A stretch of DNA of 64,000 nt, from contig CATLGV010000017.1 in the NCBI GenBank assembly GCA_949948735.1, forward strand, positions 1-64,000, given 5' to 3'. The stretch is from an uncultured Lachnospiraceae bacterium. GTDB taxonomy: Bacteria; Bacillota; Clostridia; Lachnospirales; Lachnospiraceae. Below are positions 61,003-64,000 of the stretch, one piece after another. The translations under genes and the position numbers were made by a program. The notes under the pieces were generated by a model that was not told the DNA's origin, ran no database searches, and was given only the letters and a program-made list of their open reading frames with translations. Position 1 is the stretch's first letter; each line of letters begins with the position of its first letter.

Positions 61003-62079
61003 CTAATACGTATACAATACCGTGTCTCCTCCACTCGCAGCGTGACAGCGAAGTGAAAACTTATAATCCATTTTGTAAGACGCAATTAACTCAAATATCT
61101 TGAATAAATCTGAGGGCTTATGATATATGCTGATTGCCATATTCGGCTTCCATTTCTTAATTGAATTTTCTGCGCCCATCAGCATATCGGTTTCTTTTCC
61201 CTCGATATCCGCTTTAATTGTCGTAATTCTTTTATCCGCAAAATACGCGTCGATTGACGTAACGCTTATCGTTTCCATTTCCCGTTTATCCGCAGTATTT
61301 TGAATCATTGCCCCTACCGGAAATGCACAAGACATTTTCTGTTCCCCGGCAGCTTTGTCCAGGCCGCTGTTTACGCAGATTATCTTGTTCTCCGCTCCCC
61401 ATTCCTTCTCCAGTCTTTCTACCCGATACTTTAGCGCCCTGTAATTCTTCCGCAATGGCTCAAAAGCGTAATATGCCTCAAATGTTCCGAACTTTTCGAA
61501 TAAAAATTGTTCCAGGGTATCCCCTACAAATGCGCCCGCATCAACATAAACCTCTTTCTCGTTCCATCGGGAAAAACAGTAGAACGGAAAGTACTGCTTC
61601 CTGTTAATCACATTTTCTTCCAACAGCTCTCCATTTACCCTGGCTTCTATCAATGCCGTCAAAGAATTTAATGACGCCTCGTCTTCCAATGCGTACAGCA
61701 TGTTTATTAATCTTTCACGGTAAATCCAATAATAAACCGCCGAACATGGGCAAACCAGCTTTGGCTCAAGCTTCATTGCGCTGATTTGGGCTGCTATGTC
61801 CTGATAAACATACGGATTCGTAGACATAACTACAATCATATAGTCCCCTGCATCGGTTATTTCTTCGGGCGCAATAAGAGAATACCCTTTCACCTCTGTA
61901 TGCGCCTTTTTAACATCCACAATATATTGAGGAATAAGACCGGCCTGCGTCATATCGTCCCACCACGCCTGCGCGGTCGCCCCCATCCCCCAAAAAATTA
62001 TTTTTTTGAAATCGCTCTCTCCAAAATCATATTTTGAAAAAGCCAATCTCAATCTTTCCGCGTAACCTGCCTTATCCAT
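61003..62079 (-). CDS. FkbM-family methyltransferase with N-terminal Rossmann module
   Basis: A 358-residue protein. Residues about 24-120 are a Rossmann-like module (KKIIFWGMGATAQAWWDDM, YIVDVKKAHTEVKGYSLI). Residues about 175-355 are an FkbM-type SAM methyltransferase (EVYVDAGAFVGDTLEQFL, YAFEPLRKNYRALKYRVE, VTSIDAYFADKRITTIKADIEGKETDMLMGA). FkbM enzymes O-methylate sugars or polyketides; here a sugar of the surface glycan is likely. GGAGGAAAA precedes ATG 62079; upstream frame is rejected. Confidence 0.85.
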   Translation of the reverse strand: MDKAGYAERLRLAFSKYDFGESDFKKIIFWGMGATAQAWWDDMTQAGLIPQYIVDVKKAHTEVKGYSLIAPEEITDAGDYMIVVMSTNPYVYQDIAAQISAMKLEPKLVCPCSAVYYWIYRERLINMLYALEDEASLNSLTALIEARVNGELLEENVINRKQYFPFYCFSRWNEKEVYVDAGAFVGDTLEQFLFEKFGTFEAYYAFEPLRKNYRALKYRVERLEKEWGAENKIICVNSGLDKAAGEQKMSCAFPVGAMIQNTADKREMETISVTSIDAYFADKRITTIKADIEGKETDMLMGAENSIKKWKPNMAISIYHKPSDLFKIFELIASYKMDYKFSLRCHAASGGDTVLYTY

Positions 62080-62130
62080 TTTTCCTCCCGAATGCCTGTT
62101 TCCTGCCACATTTATCAGAGCCGGATATCG

Positions 62131-63333
62131 TCACTGCCTTACCGCATAAGTACACTTCCTGCATAATATTCTGCGCGTTTCATCCTTCAAAGCAGCTCTT
62201 ATATCGTTAAGTGCTTTTCCGTGTATAATTTCCTCGTACGAGCTTTCGAGCAGATTTCCTATACTATGCTCTATTCCGTAATCCATACAGCAGAGTACGA
62301 CCGTGCCATCCGGTAAAAGGATGTTGTGATCCAGTCTGCTGCCGCTATGATAACAATATATGGCGCCGTTAATATAGTCGCACGATTCCAGCTTTACTCC
62401 CTCAGACGGCAAATTGCCCGCCCGGTCATGCAAATAGGACTCTACTCTGATTCTCCCGTTATTCAGCTCCATAAAACGCCCCAGAGGAGTCCCCTGGCAG
62501 GAACCCGAGTCCACAAATGACGAACCGTCTTTTTTTGTCGCATTTAAAAGGAGCGCTACAACCTCCCAATATTCCTCCGTCAACAGGATCCGCGCGTATT
62601 GCTCTTCATCCGGTACATGAAGTATTACGGACTCAATTGGCATTTTTACTAAATTTCTGCAGTCCTCTATCCCCAGTCCCACACATGTTGTATATACCCC
62701 GACACGGTATCCTTTTTTCACAGCATCCTGTATCATATGCATACATTCTTTATTTAAAAAAGGTTCCGCCATACCGGCAAAATAAATCTGCGTATTTCGC
62801 GGCAATTTATCGAGGCAGGCCCGAAATGTCTCAAAGGACATTTCTCTTTCTCTCTCCCGGTCTTTTGCCCAATATCTGTTTGATAACAATTTCTGGGGAC
62901 AATACCTGCAATTGACCGCGCATCCGATAACCGTCGTAATCTCCAGCTTCGGTTCCTTAAATTCTTCCAGTATCGTGTCTATATAGTCCTGGCTCAGTGT
63001 AACGTAATTCGATACGCCGTATTCCTCCAGCTTGTTCTTTATACCTGCTGTTTTTCCGAGCGACACGCCTATTACAATCCCCGTCTCCATCAGATGCGGT
63101 ACCTTGTCTATCTGAAAAACCGGTGCGCTTATATACCCCCCCCCCGTAGTCTCCCGTATCTCTGCCGGCTGCCCCGTATCTGATGTAACAATAAAACACG
63201 CCACGTTTATGCCGGCCTCGCTCAAGTCCTTATACAGGCCTGTCGCAACCTTTCCGGCGCCGTAAATAGCTGTATACTCATTTTTCCTGGCATAACTGAT
63301 GATATCTTCCAAGTATTCCGTTCCCCGTCCCAT
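62131..63333 (-). CDS. Radical SAM/SPASM enzyme with N-terminal IYGAG module
   Basis: A 400-residue protein. Residues about 18-118 are a Rossmann-like module (EYTAIYGAGKVATGL). The radical-SAM core begins with VIGCAVNCRYCPQ, giving Cys138, Cys142 and Cys145 (CxxxCxxC) for the 4Fe-4S cluster, and the C-terminus (LPDGTVVLCCMDYGIE ... ILCRKCTYAVRQ) looks like a small SPASM-type cluster region. The substrate is unknown; sugar rearrangement or epimerisation fits the locus. ATG 63333 follows AGAGGATG. A run of ten G (63136-63145) in codons 63-66 is currently in frame. Confidence 0.82.
   Translation of the reverse strand: MGRGTEYLEDIISYARKNEYTAIYGAGKVATGLYKDLSEAGINVACFIVTSDTGQPAEIRETTGGGYISAPVFQIDKVPHLMETGIVIGVSLGKTAGIKNKLEEYGVSNYVTLSQDYIDTILEEFKEPKLEITTVIGCAVNCRYCPQKLLSNRYWAKDREREREMSFETFRACLDKLPRNTQIYFAGMAEPFLNKECMHMIQDAVKKGYRVGVYTTCVGLGIEDCRNLVKMPIESVILHVPDEEQYARILLTEEYWEVVALLLNATKKDGSSFVDSGSCQGTPLGRFMELNNGRIRVESYLHDRAGNLPSEGVKLESCDYINGAIYCYHSGSRLDHNILLPDGTVVLCCMDYGIEHSIGNLLESSYEEIIHGKALNDIRAALKDETRRILCRKCTYAVRQ
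63136..63145 (-). repeat. Homopolymeric G10 tract inside the radical-SAM gene
   Basis: Ten consecutive C on the plus strand (G on the coding strand) fall in codons 63-66, encoding Thr-Gly-Gly-Gly. Loss or gain of one base would frameshift the gene and remove the catalytic core. Confidence 0.9.
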
Positions 63334-63349
63334 ATTTTTTACATCCTCT

Positions 63350-64000
63350 TTATATGATAATATCGTCAAAATGAACACGTTCAAATTCTTCCAGCATCCC
63401 GCCCCTTGACGCATTATAAATCTGTATATTATGCGCCTGCGCATATTTTTGCGCGCATCTGTAGGCCGTCAGCATGCGGTTTTCGAAATGGTTGCGTCCG
63501 TCTTCCTTCTGTTCTTCAAAAAAATAATTTTTCTTACTGTTTTTATCATAATTGCAATCCACCCCCAGCAAATAAATTGTAGAAAACCCCATGTATACCG
63601 CCAGCTGTATTGCGCTGTATGTCACCGTGCCATAGCTGTATACCTTTCTTTCAAGGTGCTCGGAGAATTTCGGAGGAACATCAAAGCTATGCCCCGTTAC
63701 TGAATGAAGTATATGAATATTCCCTTTGCAATCCGTTTTTTTCCAATATGAATCCTCTAACGAATCCCCTACAAATTTTTCTTCGACGTCATATGCCCTG
63801 ATTTTATCCCCATAACGCTTCATTCCCATTCTGTCCAAGAAAATATAATATTGCGGCTTCCACAGCCTTTCATCAATATGAAATACGCGATTAACGCCAA
63901 AGCATATTTCCTGATGCCTGGCCAGTTTTATTAAATCCTCCTCTCTGAGACTTGGCCCTGTCGCAACGATAAAGCAGCGCTTCCCCTGATGGATATTGTG
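63350..64000 (-). CDS. DUF115/Maf-like protein, partial at window edge
   Basis: The frame is open from the window end (64000) to a stop at 63350, giving the C-terminal 216 residues of a DUF115 (MptE-like/flagellin Maf-like) protein. The visible start GKRCFIVATGPSLREEDLIKLARHQEICFGVNRVF is the DUF115 nucleotide-binding signature (core GPSL), followed by QYYIFLD, YGTVTYSAIQLAVYMGFSTIYLLGVDCNYD and RCAQKYAQAHNIQIYNASRGGMLEEF. Maf proteins are glycosyltransferases for nonulosonic-type sugars on flagellin; MptE-type proteins act in pterin synthesis. Here Kdo transfer is an inference. The N-terminus lies outside the window. Confidence 0.85.
   Translation of the reverse strand, partial: HNIHQGKRCFIVATGPSLREEDLIKLARHQEICFGVNRVFHIDERLWKPQYYIFLDRMGMKRYGDKIRAYDVEEKFVGDSLEDSYWKKTDCKGNIHILHSVTGHSFDVPPKFSEHLERKVYSYGTVTYSAIQLAVYMGFSTIYLLGVDCNYDKNSKKNYFFEEQKEDGRNHFENRMLTAYRCAQKYAQAHNIQIYNASRGGMLEEFERVHFDDIII

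Overview
The window reads as chromosomal DNA of an anaerobic, Gram-positive, Lachnospiraceae-like Clostridia. I infer this from the anaerobic (early cobalt) B12 pathway, a BceRS/BceAB-type module, Gram-positive lipoproteins, Shine-Dalgarno starts (GGAGG-like) at nearly every gene, several pectin/galactan glycosidases and a moderately high GC. This is not a species call. Almost every gene lies on the minus strand; the only clear plus-strand genes are a lipoprotein esterase (1558-2760) and an AraC regulator (34064-35140).

Regions. (1) 1-2760: a 70-bp tandem repeat, a decayed S51 peptidase, a NUDIX hydrolase and a CE1-like esterase lipoprotein. (2) 2812-9616: an operon of cytoplasmic GH53 galactanase, BceR-like regulator and BceS-like kinase, separated from its BceAB-like ABC transporter by remains of toxin-antitoxin genes (PIN, RelE/ParE, antitoxin). 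A perfect TTACA-N4-TGTAA site precedes bceA. (3) 9749-9915: a tRNA-Leu(UAG) with its own promoter and terminator. (4) 9978-30428: a roughly 20-kb cobalamin operon of 19 genes. It has a promoter, an AdoCbl riboswitch and a terminator at its head, then an exported CbiK, a BtuFCD-like importer, and late and early corrin genes, many overlapping by a few bases. cbiL and the corrinoid adenosyltransferase are not in the window. (5) 30457-35140: two exported GH53 galactanases divergent from an AraC regulator. (6) 35147-40861: a heterodimer-type ABC exporter pair, an AraC regulator and an HTH-PurM-like fusion. (7) 41013-44286: the start of the aspartate pathway (ACT protein, homoserine dehydrogenase, aspartokinase) with promoter and terminator. 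(8) 44299-46847: a domain-swapped GH3 beta-glucosidase with a 16-bp repeat array in its leader.

(9) 46856-64000 (continuing past the edge): a surface-glycan or protein-glycosylation locus of 14 co-directional genes. It holds what appears to be a CMP-Kdo pathway (KdsD, KdsA, KdsB), unusual in a Gram-positive, plus glycosyltransferases (GT2, two GT4, DUF616, TupA-type ATP-grasp), an AsnB-type amidotransferase, an FkbM methyltransferase, a radical-SAM enzyme, a DUF115/Maf-like protein and a methyltransferase-cytidylyltransferase fusion. Nine of these proteins carry an extra Rossmann-like IYGxG module at the N-terminus, C-terminus or middle. In three of them (AsnB, a GT4 and a small membrane protein) it is clearly the same ~120-residue domain. 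I regard this modular Kdo-glycan locus as the most interesting content of the window. A 10-G run inside the radical-SAM gene may make it phase variable.
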